Shown here: positions 35,059 to 44,902 of the stretch, piece by piece
Layout of the letters: the number at the start of each line of letters is the position of its first letter
How positions within the stretch are numbered: the first letter of the stretch is position 1
Origin: Candidatus Chloroploca sp. Khr17
GTDB lineage: Bacteria; Chloroflexota; Chloroflexia; Chloroflexales; Chloroflexaceae
NCBI RefSeq assembly: GCF_004138165.1
Contig: NZ_RYFF01000030.1
Location: 1 to 64,000, forward strand
Reading direction: 5' to 3'
Length of the DNA: 64,000 bases
Notes under the pieces: generated by a model
What the model saw: only the letters and a program-made list of their open reading frames with translations
What the model was told of the DNA's origin: nothing
The model's database searches: none
Position numbers and translations under genes: made by a program

Positions 35059-36357
35059 ATGAACATCGTCAAGAACTTTCGCCTGGGGTTGCTCCATATG
35101 GCTGTGGCTGTCTGTCTCGTGCCGATTACCGGCATCCTCAACCGGATTATGATCCACGAGATGCAGTTGATGGCAACCCTGGTCGCGGGCCTGATTGTTT
35201 TGCCTAACCTGATGTCACCGTTGCAGCCCTTTCTCGGCCAATATTCTGATCACCATCCTCTTTTTGGCTATCGGCGTACGCCCTATATTGCGTTGGGCCT
35301 GTTGCTCTGCATTACCGGCTCGGTGCTGACCCCGATGGCTGCGCTCACAATGGATGCAACCTTTTGGCCTGGCCTGGCCTTCTCGATTCTTGCCTTTGCG
35401 CTCTGGGGGGTGGGTTATAACCTTTCGGTGGTCTCATACCTTTCCCTTGCTAGCGATATGTCGGGCGAAAACGATCGCTCGCGTACGATTGCGGTCATGT
35501 GGTTTATGATGATCACCGCGGTCATTTTGACGGCGACGATCACCGGACGTGCGCTGGAAAACTATAGCTCTGAGGCGCTGGTTCGTGTCTTTATGGCATG
35601 TGGCTTGGTGGCGTTTGTGTTGAGTGCAATCGGCCTGATTGGCCTTGAGCCGCGCAATGCGGTGGTTGATGAACAGGCGCGACATAGTGTGCGCGAAGCG
35701 GTCGGCGCCGTGGTGAGCAATCCCCAGGCTCAGGTCTTTTTTGTCTATCTGATGCTGTTGCTCGCCGCCATCCTTGGTCAGGATGTTTTGCTTGAGCCGT
35801 TTGGGGCGCAGGCGTTTGGCATGAGTGTGCGTGAGACGACGCAGCTCACGGCGATCTGGGGGAGTGCGACGCTCTTCTCACTGTTGCTGCAAGGGCTCTT
35901 GTTGAGCCGCTTTCTGGCCAAAAAGACGGCGGCGACGATCGGGGCGGCTGTGGCGGCCAGTGGTTTTATCCTGATCGCTTCCAGTGGTCTGTTGCATATA
36001 CAACCCTTGTTCATTGCCGGCATCGTCGTGCTTGGTCTGGGGACGGGCATTGCGACGACGACCAATCTGGCCTTGATGCTCGATATGACCACCCCGGCGA
36101 ATGTTGGTCTCTTCATTGGCGCTTGGGGCATGGCCGATGCCGCTGCACGAGGCGTCGGCAATGTGATGGCCGGGGCAGTGCGTGATGTCATGAGCGCCAC
36201 TCTCGGTAGTGCGGTTGGCGCGTATGTTACGGTCTTTACCCTGGAGGCGCTGATGCTCTGTGCGGCGCTGCTCTTGCTCCGACGGATTGATGTGTCGGCG
36301 TTCCGTAGCGAACAGCAGAAGATCACGACGCTGATTGCTGTGGCCGGCGATGCGTGA
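35059..36357 (+). CDS. PucC/BCD-family major facilitator protein, first copy
   Basis: 432 residues with 12 membrane helices. The PucC/LhaA signature is present near the start: FRLGLLHMAVAVCLVPI, NRIMIHEM and QPFLGQYSD, then GYRRTPYI. These MFS proteins bind or deliver bacteriochlorophylls during light-harvesting or reaction-centre assembly in the cytoplasmic membrane. GGGAG lies before the ATG. The 61-base leader contains TCGTATGGCCTACGA, a small palindrome. Its paralogue follows directly. Confidence 0.88.
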   Translation: MNIVKNFRLGLLHMAVAVCLVPITGILNRIMIHEMQLMATLVAGLIVLPNLMSPLQPFLGQYSDHHPLFGYRRTPYIALGLLLCITGSVLTPMAALTMDATFWPGLAFSILAFALWGVGYNLSVVSYLSLASDMSGENDRSRTIAVMWFMMITAVILTATITGRALENYSSEALVRVFMACGLVAFVLSAIGLIGLEPRNAVVDEQARHSVREAVGAVVSNPQAQVFFVYLMLLLAAILGQDVLLEPFGAQAFGMSVRETTQLTAIWGSATLFSLLLQGLLLSRFLAKKTAATIGAAVAASGFILIASSGLLHIQPLFIAGIVVLGLGTGIATTTNLALMLDMTTPANVGLFIGAWGMADAAARGVGNVMAGAVRDVMSATLGSAVGAYVTVFTLEALMLCAALLLLRRIDVSAFRSEQQKITTLIAVAGDA

Positions 36358-36362
36358 GTAGG

Positions 36363-36410
36363 TAGAGGCGCAGGGTTTTTTTAACGCAGAGGCGCAGGGG
36401 CGCAGAGGTC
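36363..36410 (+). repeat. CGCAGAGG-type short tandem repeat
   Basis: Contains AGAGGCGCAGGG, a T7 run and AACGCAGAGGCGCAGGGG with CGCAGAGG. It is related to the repeats at 9131-9158 and 45451-45480. It lies between the two carrier genes. Confidence 0.5.
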
Positions 36411-36451
36411 GGTTGATTGGCTTGACTGGTGTCTAAGGTTTGGAGGATGGC

Positions 36452-37807
36452 ATGGATCCCAATTCCGAAAAGCTGAATGTGCTGCGGACGTTCAAGATTG
36501 GCTCGTTTCACATCGGGTCGGCCTTTGCCGATATGCTTACCTCGGCAGTCTGGAACCGTATTCTCATCAGTGATCTTGGCATCGTCGCGACACCGGTGGC
36601 ACTGCTTTCGGCCTTGCGTTACCTGCTGGCCCCCCTGAGCATCTGGGCAGGCAATCGCTCCGATACCAAACCAATCTTTGGTCGCCACCGCCTGCCGTAT
36701 ATCTGGGGGGGCAGACTCTTGATGGCGCTTAGTCTCCTGCTCTTGCCCTTTTCGGTTGTGCTTTTGGCTGAAAACTCTTCTTCGGTTGCGGGATGGGCAG
36801 TGGCTGCTCTTATGTTCTTTATCTACGGGATTGGAACGCTGCTTTCGGGAAGCCCCTTTATGGCGCTGATCCGCGATCGTACACCGCCAAGCAAACGCGG
36901 TCAGGCTCTCAGCATTGCCCAGATTATGCTGCTTGTCGCGATGGCCGTGGTGCCTGGCATTTATGGGGTGATGCTGCGTTCGTATAGCCCTGAAGCCTTC
37001 TTCCGTACCGTCTTGATCGGGGCGGGTCTGGCCTTGCCCTTCTGGTTCTTCTCGGTGGCCGGTGAAGATCGCCGGGTGCTCCCGACGACTGAGGCGACGT
37101 CCGAGGGCGCTGCGGCAGAACCTGCGCCCTCTTTCCTCGTCTTGCTGCGTGAGATCTGGGCTGATCCGCGGGCGCGGGCTTTCTTTTTGCTGCTCGCCCT
37201 CGGTTCGATCAGTGCCTTTGCCCAAGATGCCCTGCTTGAACCTTTTGGCGGTGATGTCTTTGGTATGGATGTTGGTGAAACAACCCGCTTTAATGCCTTC
37301 TGGGGCGTTGGGGTGCTGATCAGCATGATTGTCACCACGGTCTTGACCCGTAAACGCGCACCGCACGAGCAGACCTCGACGGCCCGGATCGGGTTGATGC
37401 TCAGTGCTGTCCCGATGGCCTTGCTTGGCCTGGTTGCCGTCTTTCAGCTTGAAGCGTTGCTCATCCCAGCGATCCTGCTCTTTGGGGTCGGGTTTGGTGT
37501 CTATACCGTCGGGGCGATTGGTCTGTTGATGGCAATGACGTCAGATAAACATGCCGGAGCCTACCTGGGGTTATGGACGGTGGCGCAACTTGTGTTCCGT
37601 GGGGTTGGCATGGCGCTTGGTGGCATTGTCTTTGACCTTGCCAATCTGATCACCCGCGGGCCCCATCTTGCCTATGGCTCGGTCTTTTTGCTGTCAGCAG
37701 TTGGTTTTGTGGTCTGTATCGGCATCCTGGCACGGGTCGATGCCCCTGGTTTCGCCGCTGGACGTGTCTCGATACACGAACCAGCGCTCGCGATGGCTGA
37801 CGGATAA
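36452..37807 (+). CDS. PucC/BCD-family major facilitator protein, second copy
   Basis: 451 residues from the ATG at 36452, chosen because GGAGGA lies 5-6 bases before it; the in-frame TTG at 36440 overlaps that site. The PucC-type N-terminal features are FKIGSFHIGSAF, NRILI and WAGNRSD, then GRHRLPYIWGG, followed by 12 helices and the FAQDALLEPFGGDVFGM segment shared with the first copy. Sequence divergence between the copies suggests different pigment or antenna clients, for example bacteriochlorophyll a against c. That is inference. Confidence 0.88.
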   Translation: MDPNSEKLNVLRTFKIGSFHIGSAFADMLTSAVWNRILISDLGIVATPVALLSALRYLLAPLSIWAGNRSDTKPIFGRHRLPYIWGGRLLMALSLLLLPFSVVLLAENSSSVAGWAVAALMFFIYGIGTLLSGSPFMALIRDRTPPSKRGQALSIAQIMLLVAMAVVPGIYGVMLRSYSPEAFFRTVLIGAGLALPFWFFSVAGEDRRVLPTTEATSEGAAAEPAPSFLVLLREIWADPRARAFFLLLALGSISAFAQDALLEPFGGDVFGMDVGETTRFNAFWGVGVLISMIVTTVLTRKRAPHEQTSTARIGLMLSAVPMALLGLVAVFQLEALLIPAILLFGVGFGVYTVGAIGLLMAMTSDKHAGAYLGLWTVAQLVFRGVGMALGGIVFDLANLITRGPHLAYGSVFLLSAVGFVVCIGILARVDAPGFAAGRVSIHEPALAMADG

Positions 37808-37935
37808 ACAAACCTGTATACGCACAGCGAGAAGCGCACGTACCACAAGAGAGTGATCGACTCTCCAGTACGTTCTGTGTTTCTTGTGTGCCTAGATTTG
37901 CGTAGATTTATTAAGAAATACTGAGGATCTCAGGT

Positions 37936-39252
37936 ATGAAGCTTCTCCTTGCTGGGCTCGATCATACAACGGCACCGGTGGAGATTCGCGAACGGCTGGC
38001 CTTTAGCACGACGGACATTCCGGCGGCACTGATGCAATTGACAACCGCTCACGATGATTGTCCCGCACTGCTCTCTGAAGCGGTGATACTCTCGACTTGT
38101 AATCGGGTTGAGATCTATGGCGTTACGCACGGCGCAACGACAGCACAGAGTCTTGTGCGCTTCCTGGCCGATTTTCACGGCCTGGAAGAAGAGCAATTTG
38201 CCCAGGCGCTCTTCTTTTTCAGTGGCGAAAGTGTTGCGCGCCATCTCTGTGCGACGGCGTCTGGGTTGCGTTCACTCGTGCTGGGTGAGGCGCAGATCCA
38301 GGGTCAGGTACGAACGGCGTTTGAAGCCGCTCAGTCAGCGGGGAGCATTGGGCCGATTCTGCACCGGCTCTTCCAACATGCGTTGACGTCTGGCAAGCGT
38401 GTCCGTAGCGAGACGGCCCTCGGGCAGGGGGCGGCCAGTGTGTCGCAGGCGGGGGTTGAACTCGTGCGCCATCGTCTGGGCAATCTGGCCGGATGTCGGG
38501 TTTTGCTTGTCGGTGGCGGTGAGGTGAGTGAACTGGCTGCCCAGAATCTGCTCGCCAATGGCGCCGAATCGCTCATTATCGTGAACCGTACGTCAGCGCG
38601 CGCCCAGCAACTGGCCCGGCAGTACAACGCGATGGCGATGGGGTTCGATGATCTGCCCGAGGCACTGTCGCTGGCTGATATCGTGATCAGTTCGACGGCA
38701 GCACCTGTGCCGATCATCTATCGTGAGCACGTTGTGAATGCGATGACGACCAAGACGCAGGCGCGAGCCGTTGGTGTGTCGGGCCCGCGCGAACAGCCCT
38801 GCATGCTCCTGATTGACCTGGCTGTCCCACGTGATATTGCCGGTGATGTCGCCTCTGTGCCTGGTGTCCATCTCTGCACGGTTGATGATCTGCAAGAGGT
38901 GGTACGGGCGACGCTGGGGCATCGCGCCGGGGCTGTCAGCACGGCCGAGGCGATTGCGACGGCCGAGGTGGCGGCGTTTCAAGCTTGGTGTCAAACCCAG
39001 GATGCCGTGCCAGCTTTGACGCGCCTGCGCGAACGGGCCGAGACGGTGCGCAATGCCGAGCTTGATCGCGCCCTGCGTCGCCTGCGTGATCTCTCGCCCG
39101 AGCAGCGCACGGTGGTCGAGGGCCTGACGCGCAGCCTGGTGAACAAGTTGTTGCATCCACCCACCCGTTGCCTTCGTGATGCTGCGGCGCACGGTGATGG
39201 GCAGCGTTATGCCGCAATGGTGACGGAACTCTTTAATCTTGAGACGATGTAA
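37936..39252 (+). CDS. hemA: Glutamyl-tRNA reductase
   Basis: 438 residues. [17 protein letters not shown] begins the catalytic domain, and the nucleophilic C55 lies in [10 protein letters not shown]. An NADPH-binding domain ([17 protein letters not shown]) follows, with a C-terminal helical dimerisation domain. It reduces glutamyl-tRNA(Glu) to glutamate-1-semialdehyde, the first and usually controlled step of tetrapyrrole synthesis. It opens a hemACDBEL run. The 128 bases upstream hold an imperfect inverted repeat (ACGTAC..GAGAG with CTCTC..GTACGT, about 37838-37875) and no identified operator. Confidence 0.94.
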   Translation: MKLLLAGLDHTTAPVEIRERLAFSTTDIPAALMQLTTAHDDCPALLSEAVILSTCNRVEIYGVTHGATTAQSLVRFLADFHGLEEEQFAQALFFFSGESVARHLCATASGLRSLVLGEAQIQGQVRTAFEAAQSAGSIGPILHRLFQHALTSGKRVRSETALGQGAASVSQAGVELVRHRLGNLAGCRVLLVGGGEVSELAAQNLLANGAESLIIVNRTSARAQQLARQYNAMAMGFDDLPEALSLADIVISSTAAPVPIIYREHVVNAMTTKTQARAVGVSGPREQPCMLLIDLAVPRDIAGDVASVPGVHLCTVDDLQEVVRATLGHRAGAVSTAEAIATAEVAAFQAWCQTQDAVPALTRLRERAETVRNAELDRALRRLRDLSPEQRTVVEGLTRSLVNKLLHPPTRCLRDAAAHGDGQRYAAMVTELFNLETM

Positions 39253-39272
39253 CACCATCTGGCAAGGACAGA

Positions 39273-40256
39273 ATGCGTATGGAACGTCCGCTTATTCTTG
39301 GCACGCGTGGTTCACGACTCGCTCTGGCGCAGTCAGAAATGATGGCAGCAACGCTTCGGATGTTGCACCCCGGTCTGGTGATCGAGTTGAAGGTGATTTC
39401 GACCAAAGGCGATCGGGTGCTCGATGTGGCCCTCTCGGCGGTTGGCGATAAGGGTCTCTTTGTGAAAGAACTCGAGCAGGCCCTGCTCGATCACGAGGTG
39501 GATCTCTGTGTGCATAGTTGCAAAGATCTGCCTTCCCTGGTTCCTGATGGGTTGACCCTGGCTGCTTTCCCCGAGCGGGTGTCGCCACTTGATGTGCTGG
39601 TGGTGCCTGACCGGGGGCAGGGCTCGCTTGATGGGGTGCTCGGGTTGGCGCGGGGCGCTGTGGTCGGGACGAGTTCGCTGCGGCGTGCCTGCCAGTTGCG
39701 GGCGATCCGGCCTGATCTTGATCTGCGCGATGTGCGCGGCAATGTTGATACGCGCCTGCGCAAATTGGCCGAGGGTCAGTATGATGCGTTGATCCTTGCG
39801 GCGGCTGGTCTGGCTCGTCTTGGCCTACTCGAACCAGATGGTTCGCTCGAGAGCGATGGTGTGGCGTTTGTCGCTTACCCGATCCCTGCCGAGATGATGC
39901 TGCCTGCCGTAGCCCAGGGGACGCTGGCCATCGAGTGCCGCGCCGATGATCACGTGACCCTCGATCTGCTTGCGCCCCTTGATCATGCCGTCACCCGGGC
40001 GACGGCGCTGGCTGAACGCGCCTTCTTGCGTCGGCTCGAGGGCGGTTGCCAGGTGCCGATGGCTGCCTATGCTGAACGTGAGGCCGATGGAACCTTGTAT
40101 ATGCGTGGTCTCGTTGGTTCGATTGATGGCACCACCGTTGTGCAAGGCGTATGCTATGGGTCGCCTGACGAGGCCGCAACGCTTGGACTGGCACTGGCTG
40201 ATGACCTGCTGGCACAAGGGGCGGCGGCAATTTTGCAGCAGGTCGTCGGTGGCTAG
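39273..40256 (+). CDS. hemC: Porphobilinogen deaminase
   Basis: 327 residues. LGTRGSRLALAQ starts the enzyme; KDLPS and GTSSLRRACQLRAIRPDL form the substrate site, and C259 in RRLEGGCQVP carries the dipyrromethane cofactor. It joins four porphobilinogens into hydroxymethylbilane in the cytosol. AAGGA precedes the ATG, 20 bases after hemA. A second in-frame ATG two codons on is possible. Confidence 0.95.
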   Translation: MRMERPLILGTRGSRLALAQSEMMAATLRMLHPGLVIELKVISTKGDRVLDVALSAVGDKGLFVKELEQALLDHEVDLCVHSCKDLPSLVPDGLTLAAFPERVSPLDVLVVPDRGQGSLDGVLGLARGAVVGTSSLRRACQLRAIRPDLDLRDVRGNVDTRLRKLAEGQYDALILAAAGLARLGLLEPDGSLESDGVAFVAYPIPAEMMLPAVAQGTLAIECRADDHVTLDLLAPLDHAVTRATALAERAFLRRLEGGCQVPMAAYAEREADGTLYMRGLVGSIDGTTVVQGVCYGSPDEAATLGLALADDLLAQGAAAILQQVVGG

Positions 40257-40277
40257 CGGGAAGAAGGGACGTCAACG

Positions 40278-41081
40278 ATGAGCGTTGCACAACCGATGCC
40301 CCTGGATGGGGTGCGTGTGCTGGTGACGCGGGCGGCAGAACGCTCGGATGGCCTGGTTCAACGTCTGCGCAACCTGGGCGCCATCCCCGTGGTGCGTCCA
40401 ACCATCGCCTATGGCCCTCCCGCCGAGCCAACCATGCTCGTCGAAACGCTGAGTCGCTTGGCGGCAGGCACCTATCACTGGTTGCTCTTGACGAGCGTGA
40501 CTGCGGTCGAGGTGGTTGCCCGTGGTCTGGGTGATCAGGTGGATCAACTGCGTGCGCAGCCACTGTTGCAGATCGGGGCCGTTGGCCCAGCGACTGCCGA
40601 TGCGTGTCAACGGTTATTGGGGGTGACCCCCGCTGCTATGCCCGAGCGCTTTCTTGGTGAAGAATTGGCCGGGGTGATGGGGGAACTTGCCGGACGCCAC
40701 GTCCTCTTACCCAACGCCGACCTGTCGCGCCCGGTGCTCGAAGAACGGCTCCGGGCTGCCGGGGCAAGCGTTGACCGGGTGATTGCCTACCGCACTATCC
40801 CGGCCCCTGGTGGCGAGGAACTGGCGGCCCTGCTTGCTGCAGGCGAGCTGGAGGTCATTCTTTTTACCAGTGGCTCGACGGCACGCTATTTTGTCGAACA
40901 GATCGGCGTGCATGGCCTTGACGCAGCTCGGCATACGAAGATCATCTGCATTGGCCCGGCGACCGCCGCTGTCTGCCGTGAATTGACCCTCATCCCCGCC
41001 GCCGTCGCTGACCCATATACCGAAGAGGGTTTGATCGCGGCGTTGCTTGCCTTGAAGGGCCAGCAGCCTGCTTGCTGTTGA
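40278..41081 (+). CDS. hemD: Uroporphyrinogen III synthase
   Basis: 267 residues in two alternating Rossmann-like halves. Conservation in this family is low; GVRVLVTRAAERSDGL at the start, the LLLTSVTAVE loop, GAVGPATADA and VILFTSGSTARYF are the recognisable parts. It cyclises hydroxymethylbilane with ring D inversion. Position directly behind hemC, with AAGGGACG before the ATG, supports the assignment. Confidence 0.9.
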   Translation: MSVAQPMPLDGVRVLVTRAAERSDGLVQRLRNLGAIPVVRPTIAYGPPAEPTMLVETLSRLAAGTYHWLLLTSVTAVEVVARGLGDQVDQLRAQPLLQIGAVGPATADACQRLLGVTPAAMPERFLGEELAGVMGELAGRHVLLPNADLSRPVLEERLRAAGASVDRVIAYRTIPAPGGEELAALLAAGELEVILFTSGSTARYFVEQIGVHGLDAARHTKIICIGPATAAVCRELTLIPAAVADPYTEEGLIAALLALKGQQPACC

Positions 41082-41149
41082 GATTGTTCTCCCTCCCCCT
41101 GCTTCTTCCGATGGGGGTGGGAGATGTCCGCCTCTGCGGTGAAAATAAG

Positions 41150-41201
41150 CTGGGTGCGCGGGCCTCCGACCCGCATGCGAACCGGAGGTTCGCGTACCCA
41201 G
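41150..41201. repeat. Hairpin repeat between hemD and hemB
   Basis: CTGGGTGCGCG pairs with CGCGTACCCAG, and an inner GCCTCCG with CGGAGG. This gives a long imperfect stem of the same design as the CTGGGAGCGCG hairpins elsewhere. The whole 254-base gap 41082-41335 has no gene. Confidence 0.5.
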
Positions 41202-41335
41202 GCCCGTTTTCATCGCGTGTTGTGCGCCCCGCGTATGTCTGCCTGCGGCGTCGGAGGAGGAAGCCCGCCTCCTCAGCGTGCCAGCAAAGAAACGAGTCGT
41301 AGGGCGACCGCTCTGCTAAAAGAAAGGTTCACCGC

Positions 41336-42355
41336 ATGGCTGGATATCCCCACATTCGCCCGCGCCGCTTACGGCGGACAGACGCCCTGCGCCGGATGGT
41401 GCGTGAGACGACTGTCCGGGTTGATCAGTTGATCGCGCCGCTCTTTATTCGTCATGGGACGGGCGTGAGTCGCTCGATTGGTTCGATGCCCGGGCACGCG
41501 CAACTGTCGGTTGATCGTGCGGTGCGTGAAGCCGAGGAGTTGGCTGAGCTTGGTTTGCCGGCAGTTTTGCTCTTTGGCATTCCCAACCACAAAGATGCAT
41601 GTGGCAGTGAAAATTTTGATCCCGAGGGCATTGTCCCACAGGCAGCCTATGCCATCAAGCAAGCCGTGCCGCAGTTGATCGTGATTTCGGATATGTGCTG
41701 CTGCGAATATACCGACCACGGCCATTGTGGTCTCATTAACCAGCCCGGTATGCCTGGGTATGATGAGCACGAGAGCGAAGGTTATCTGCTCAACGATGCA
41801 ACGCTTGAACTTCTCGCCAAGGCGTCGGTTGTTCATGCGCAGGCCGGGGCTGATGTCATCGCCCCCTCGGGCATGATCGACGGCATGATCCGTACGATCC
41901 GTACGTCACTTGACGAGGCCGGCCTGATCAATACAGCGATCATGAGCTACGCTGCCAAATATGCCTCGGGCTTCTACGGTCCCTTCCGTGACGCCGCCGA
42001 GAGTCCTCCTGGCTTTGGGGATCGCAGCCAGTACCAGATGGATCCGGGCAATGCTCGCGAGGCCATGCGCGAAGTCCGCCTTGATGTCGAGGAAGGGGCC
42101 GATATGCTGATGGTCAAACCGGCCCTCGCCTACCTCGATATTATCAGCAAGGTCCGCGACAACTTTGATCTACCGCTGGCGGCCTACCAGGTGAGCGGTG
42201 AATACAGCATGGTCAAAGCCGCCGCCGAGCGTGGCTGGATCGACGAGCGCCGTGTCGCCATGGAGAGCCTTACCTCGATTGCACGCGCCGGGGCCGATAT
42301 GATCATCACCTACTGGGCAAAAGATGCCGTTGGATGGCTCCGTGCCGGGGGCTAA
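41336..42355 (+). CDS. hemB: Porphobilinogen synthase (ALA dehydratase), Zn type
   Basis: 339 residues. The zinc site [14 protein letters not shown] supplies C121, C123 and C131, with an additional C122; this marks the Zn-dependent class. The two active-site lysines are K208 ([17 protein letters not shown]) and K261 ([10 protein letters not shown]), the latter forming the Schiff base. It condenses two 5-aminolevulinate molecules into porphobilinogen. AAAGG precedes the ATG. The larger gaps before and after hemB suggest its mRNA may be processed or separately initiated. Confidence 0.95.
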   Translation: MAGYPHIRPRRLRRTDALRRMVRETTVRVDQLIAPLFIRHGTGVSRSIGSMPGHAQLSVDRAVREAEELAELGLPAVLLFGIPNHKDACGSENFDPEGIVPQAAYAIKQAVPQLIVISDMCCCEYTDHGHCGLINQPGMPGYDEHESEGYLLNDATLELLAKASVVHAQAGADVIAPSGMIDGMIRTIRTSLDEAGLINTAIMSYAAKYASGFYGPFRDAAESPPGFGDRSQYQMDPGNAREAMREVRLDVEEGADMLMVKPALAYLDIISKVRDNFDLPLAAYQVSGEYSMVKAAAERGWIDERRVAMESLTSIARAGADMIITYWAKDAVGWLRAGG

Positions 42356-42367
42356 TCTTTCGTTTTT

Positions 42368-42420
42368 GCTTTCACTGGCGAAAACAGCCAGCTTCGCTGG
42401 CTGTTTTCGCCAGTGAAAGC
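42368..42420. terminator. Perfect 25-bp hairpin after hemB
   Basis: The two 25-base arms (42368-42392 and 42396-42420) are exactly complementary around a TTC loop. No T-tract follows directly on the plus strand. It may end or stabilise the hemACDB message. Confidence 0.6.
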
Positions 42421-42425
42421 ATAGG

Positions 42426-42449
42426 TTTTGAGGGCGTCAGCCCTCAAAA
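42426..42449 (+). terminator. Second hairpin before hemE
   Basis: TTTTGAGGGC-GTCA-GCCCTCAAAA forms a 10-bp stem immediately behind the long hairpin and 19 bases before hemE. It resembles a small terminator or leader hairpin. Confidence 0.45.
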
Positions 42450-42467
42450 AAAGACAAAGGACACTAC

Positions 42468-43508
42468 ATGACCAGGTTACTCATCCGTGCGTGTCGGCGC
42501 GAGCCGGTCGAACGCACTCCAATCTGGCTGATGCGCCAGGCCGGACGCTATATGTCGGTCTATCGGGCGGTGCGCGAGCGCCACGGTTTTCTGCAGATGG
42601 TCAAGCAACCCGATGTGGCTGCTGAGGTGACGTTGCAGCCGATCGAGGCCTTTGGTATGGATGCGGCGATTATTTTTGCCGATATCCTCCCGCCCCTCGA
42701 GGGTTTGGGCTTGCAGTTGACCTTTGAAAAGGGCGAAGGCCCCGTTATCCATAATCCCATTCGGGTACCGGCTGATATTGCGGCGCTGCGCCCCTACGAG
42801 CCCGAGGCGGTTTCGGGGTATACCCTTGAAGCGTTGCGCATCGTCCGGGCGGCCCTTCCCGAAACAACCGCACTCTTTGGCTTTAGTGGCGCGCCATTTA
42901 CGCTGGCGAGTTACGCGATTGAGGGCGGTGGTAGCCGCGAGTACCGGCGTACCAAGCTTATGATGTACCGCGACCCGGCTTCCTGGCAGACCCTGATGAC
43001 GAAGCTGACTGATCTTGTCGTGGCCTACCTGATTGCCCAGGCTCATGCCGGGGCCGATGTGGTGCAGATCTTTGACTCGTGGGCAGGCGCGTTGAGCCCC
43101 GACGATTTCGCCGAGTATGTGCTGCCCTATGTGCAACGGGCCGTCGCTGAAACCCGTGCGGCAACCGGCGTGCCGATCGTCTATTTTGGCACCGATATGA
43201 ATGGGATGCTGCCTCTCCTGCGGGCGACTGGGGCCGATGTACTTGGGCTCGACTGGCGCATCAGGCTCGCCGACGGATGGGCACAGTATGGCTACGATGT
43301 CGCCGTCCAGGGCAATCTTGACCCGACGACGCTCCATGCGCCCTGGCCTGAAATTGAGCGACGGGCGAAAGCGATCCTCGATCAGGCCGCCGGTCGTCCA
43401 GGCCACATCTTCAATGTTGGTCACGGTATCATCACCGAGACCCCCGAAGAGCACGTCGCACGCCTCGTTGAGTTTGTCCAGAACTATCGTTATGCGGGAG
43501 AGGCCTGA
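42468..43508 (+). CDS. hemE: Uroporphyrinogen decarboxylase
   Basis: 346 residues. The signature [12 protein letters not shown] lies near residue 18, and [13 protein letters not shown] and [12 protein letters not shown] are also characteristic. It removes four acetate carboxyls from uroporphyrinogen III to give coproporphyrinogen III, the substrate of HemN. AAAGGA precedes the ATG. It ends 2 bases before hemL starts, so the pair is translationally linked. Confidence 0.95.
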   Translation: MTRLLIRACRREPVERTPIWLMRQAGRYMSVYRAVRERHGFLQMVKQPDVAAEVTLQPIEAFGMDAAIIFADILPPLEGLGLQLTFEKGEGPVIHNPIRVPADIAALRPYEPEAVSGYTLEALRIVRAALPETTALFGFSGAPFTLASYAIEGGGSREYRRTKLMMYRDPASWQTLMTKLTDLVVAYLIAQAHAGADVVQIFDSWAGALSPDDFAEYVLPYVQRAVAETRAATGVPIVYFGTDMNGMLPLLRATGADVLGLDWRIRLADGWAQYGYDVAVQGNLDPTTLHAPWPEIERRAKAILDQAAGRPGHIFNVGHGIITETPEEHVARLVEFVQNYRYAGEA

Positions 43509-43510
43509 TC

Positions 43511-44827
43511 ATGTCTGAACGCTATACGCGCTCGCAAGAGCTCTTTGCCGCCGCGCAGCAGGTGATCCCTGGTGGGGTTAATTCGCCCGTACGTGCCTTT
43601 CGCGGGGTTGGTGGCACCCCGATCTTCTTTGCCAGCGGTGCGGGAGCTTGGCTCACTGATGTTGATGGCAATCGTTACCTCGACTATGTGCTTTCGTGGG
43701 GGCCGCTCTTGTTGGGCCACGCCCACCCGGTTGTCGTCAAAGCGATTGCTATGCAGGCGGCGCACGGCACAAGTTTTGGTGCCCCGACCAAGCAGGAGAC
43801 CGAGCTTGCCGAAGAAGTGATCAAACTCATGCCGGGGATCGAGCAGGTCCGTTTCGTCAATTCCGGTACCGAGGCGACGATGAGCGCCTTGCGCCTGGCG
43901 CGGGCCTATACCGGGCGCGAAAAGCTCCTCAAGTTTACCGGATGCTACCATGGTCATGCCGATATGCTGCTGGTACAGGCCGGTTCGGGCGTCGTAACCC
44001 TCGGCCTCCCTGATAGCCCTGGCGTCACCGCAGGTGCCGCAGCGAACACGCTGACTGCCGAATACAACGATCTCGAGGCGGCCACCGCGATCTTCCGCGA
44101 ACAGGGCAACACGATCGCCGCGATCATTGTCGAGCCGATTGCGGCGAATATGGGCTTTGTCTTGCCCGAACCGGGCTATCTCGCAGGCTTGATTGAACTC
44201 GCCCACAGCTATGGTGCGTTGCTGATCCTCGATGAAGTCATGACCGGCTTCCGTGTGGCCCCCGGTGGCGCCCAGGGTCTCTGGGGGCTCAAACCGGATC
44301 TGACCTGCCTCGGCAAAGTAATCGGCGGCGGTTTGCCCGTGGGTGCCTATGCTGGGCGGCGCGAGATTATGCAGCATGTTGCGCCGGCTGGCCCGATGTA
44401 CCAAGCTGGCACCCTCTCGGGCAACCCACTGGCGATGGCGGCGGGCCTGGCGACGTTGCAGACGGCGTTTGGCCTCCACGGTGATGAGCAGGCAAGCCCT
44501 TTTGCACAGGCCGAGGGGCGGGCGCGAGCACTCGCCGAGGGTATGCGGAAGATCGGTGAAGAACTCGATGTGCCTTTGCAAGTCGGCCAGGTTGGCACCA
44601 TGTTTGGCTTCTACTTCCTCAAAGAGCCTGGCCTTCACGTGCGCTCATACGCCGAAGCCAAACAGATGGTCGATCCGACTCGTTACGCCAGTTTCTTCTG
44701 GGCCATGTGCGAACGTGGTGTCTACCTGGCCCCCTCACAATTCGAAGCAGGCTTCATCAGCGCTGCCCACACCGACGAAGATGTTGCCCGTACCCTCGAT
44801 GCCGCCCGCGAGGTCTTGAAGGCGTAG
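43511..44827 (+). CDS. hemL: Glutamate-1-semialdehyde 2,1-aminomutase
   Basis: 438 residues, class III PLP enzyme. [13 protein letters not shown] is the typical start, [17 protein letters not shown] binds the cofactor phosphate, and K269 in [14 protein letters not shown] holds PLP. It moves the amino group of glutamate-1-semialdehyde to form 5-aminolevulinate, completing the C5 route with HemA. It is the last gene of the block and is followed by a strong hairpin. Confidence 0.95.
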   Translation: MSERYTRSQELFAAAQQVIPGGVNSPVRAFRGVGGTPIFFASGAGAWLTDVDGNRYLDYVLSWGPLLLGHAHPVVVKAIAMQAAHGTSFGAPTKQETELAEEVIKLMPGIEQVRFVNSGTEATMSALRLARAYTGREKLLKFTGCYHGHADMLLVQAGSGVVTLGLPDSPGVTAGAAANTLTAEYNDLEAATAIFREQGNTIAAIIVEPIAANMGFVLPEPGYLAGLIELAHSYGALLILDEVMTGFRVAPGGAQGLWGLKPDLTCLGKVIGGGLPVGAYAGRREIMQHVAPAGPMYQAGTLSGNPLAMAAGLATLQTAFGLHGDEQASPFAQAEGRARALAEGMRKIGEELDVPLQVGQVGTMFGFYFLKEPGLHVRSYAEAKQMVDPTRYASFFWAMCERGVYLAPSQFEAGFISAAHTDEDVARTLDAAREVLKA

Positions 44828-44841
44828 TAGTCCCATGCACG

Positions 44842-44902
44842 TTTAGCTTCTGGCTGGGGTTTTGCGAGCCGTAGGCCCGCAAAACCCCAGCCAGAAGCTA
44901 AA
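44842..44902. terminator. Perfect 25-bp hairpin closing the hem block
   Basis: Arms at 44842-44866 and 44878-44902 are exactly complementary, and the loop has its own GCC/GGC pairs. It lies between hemL and the convergent Rrf2 gene, touching the latter's 3' end, and probably serves both. Confidence 0.65.
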
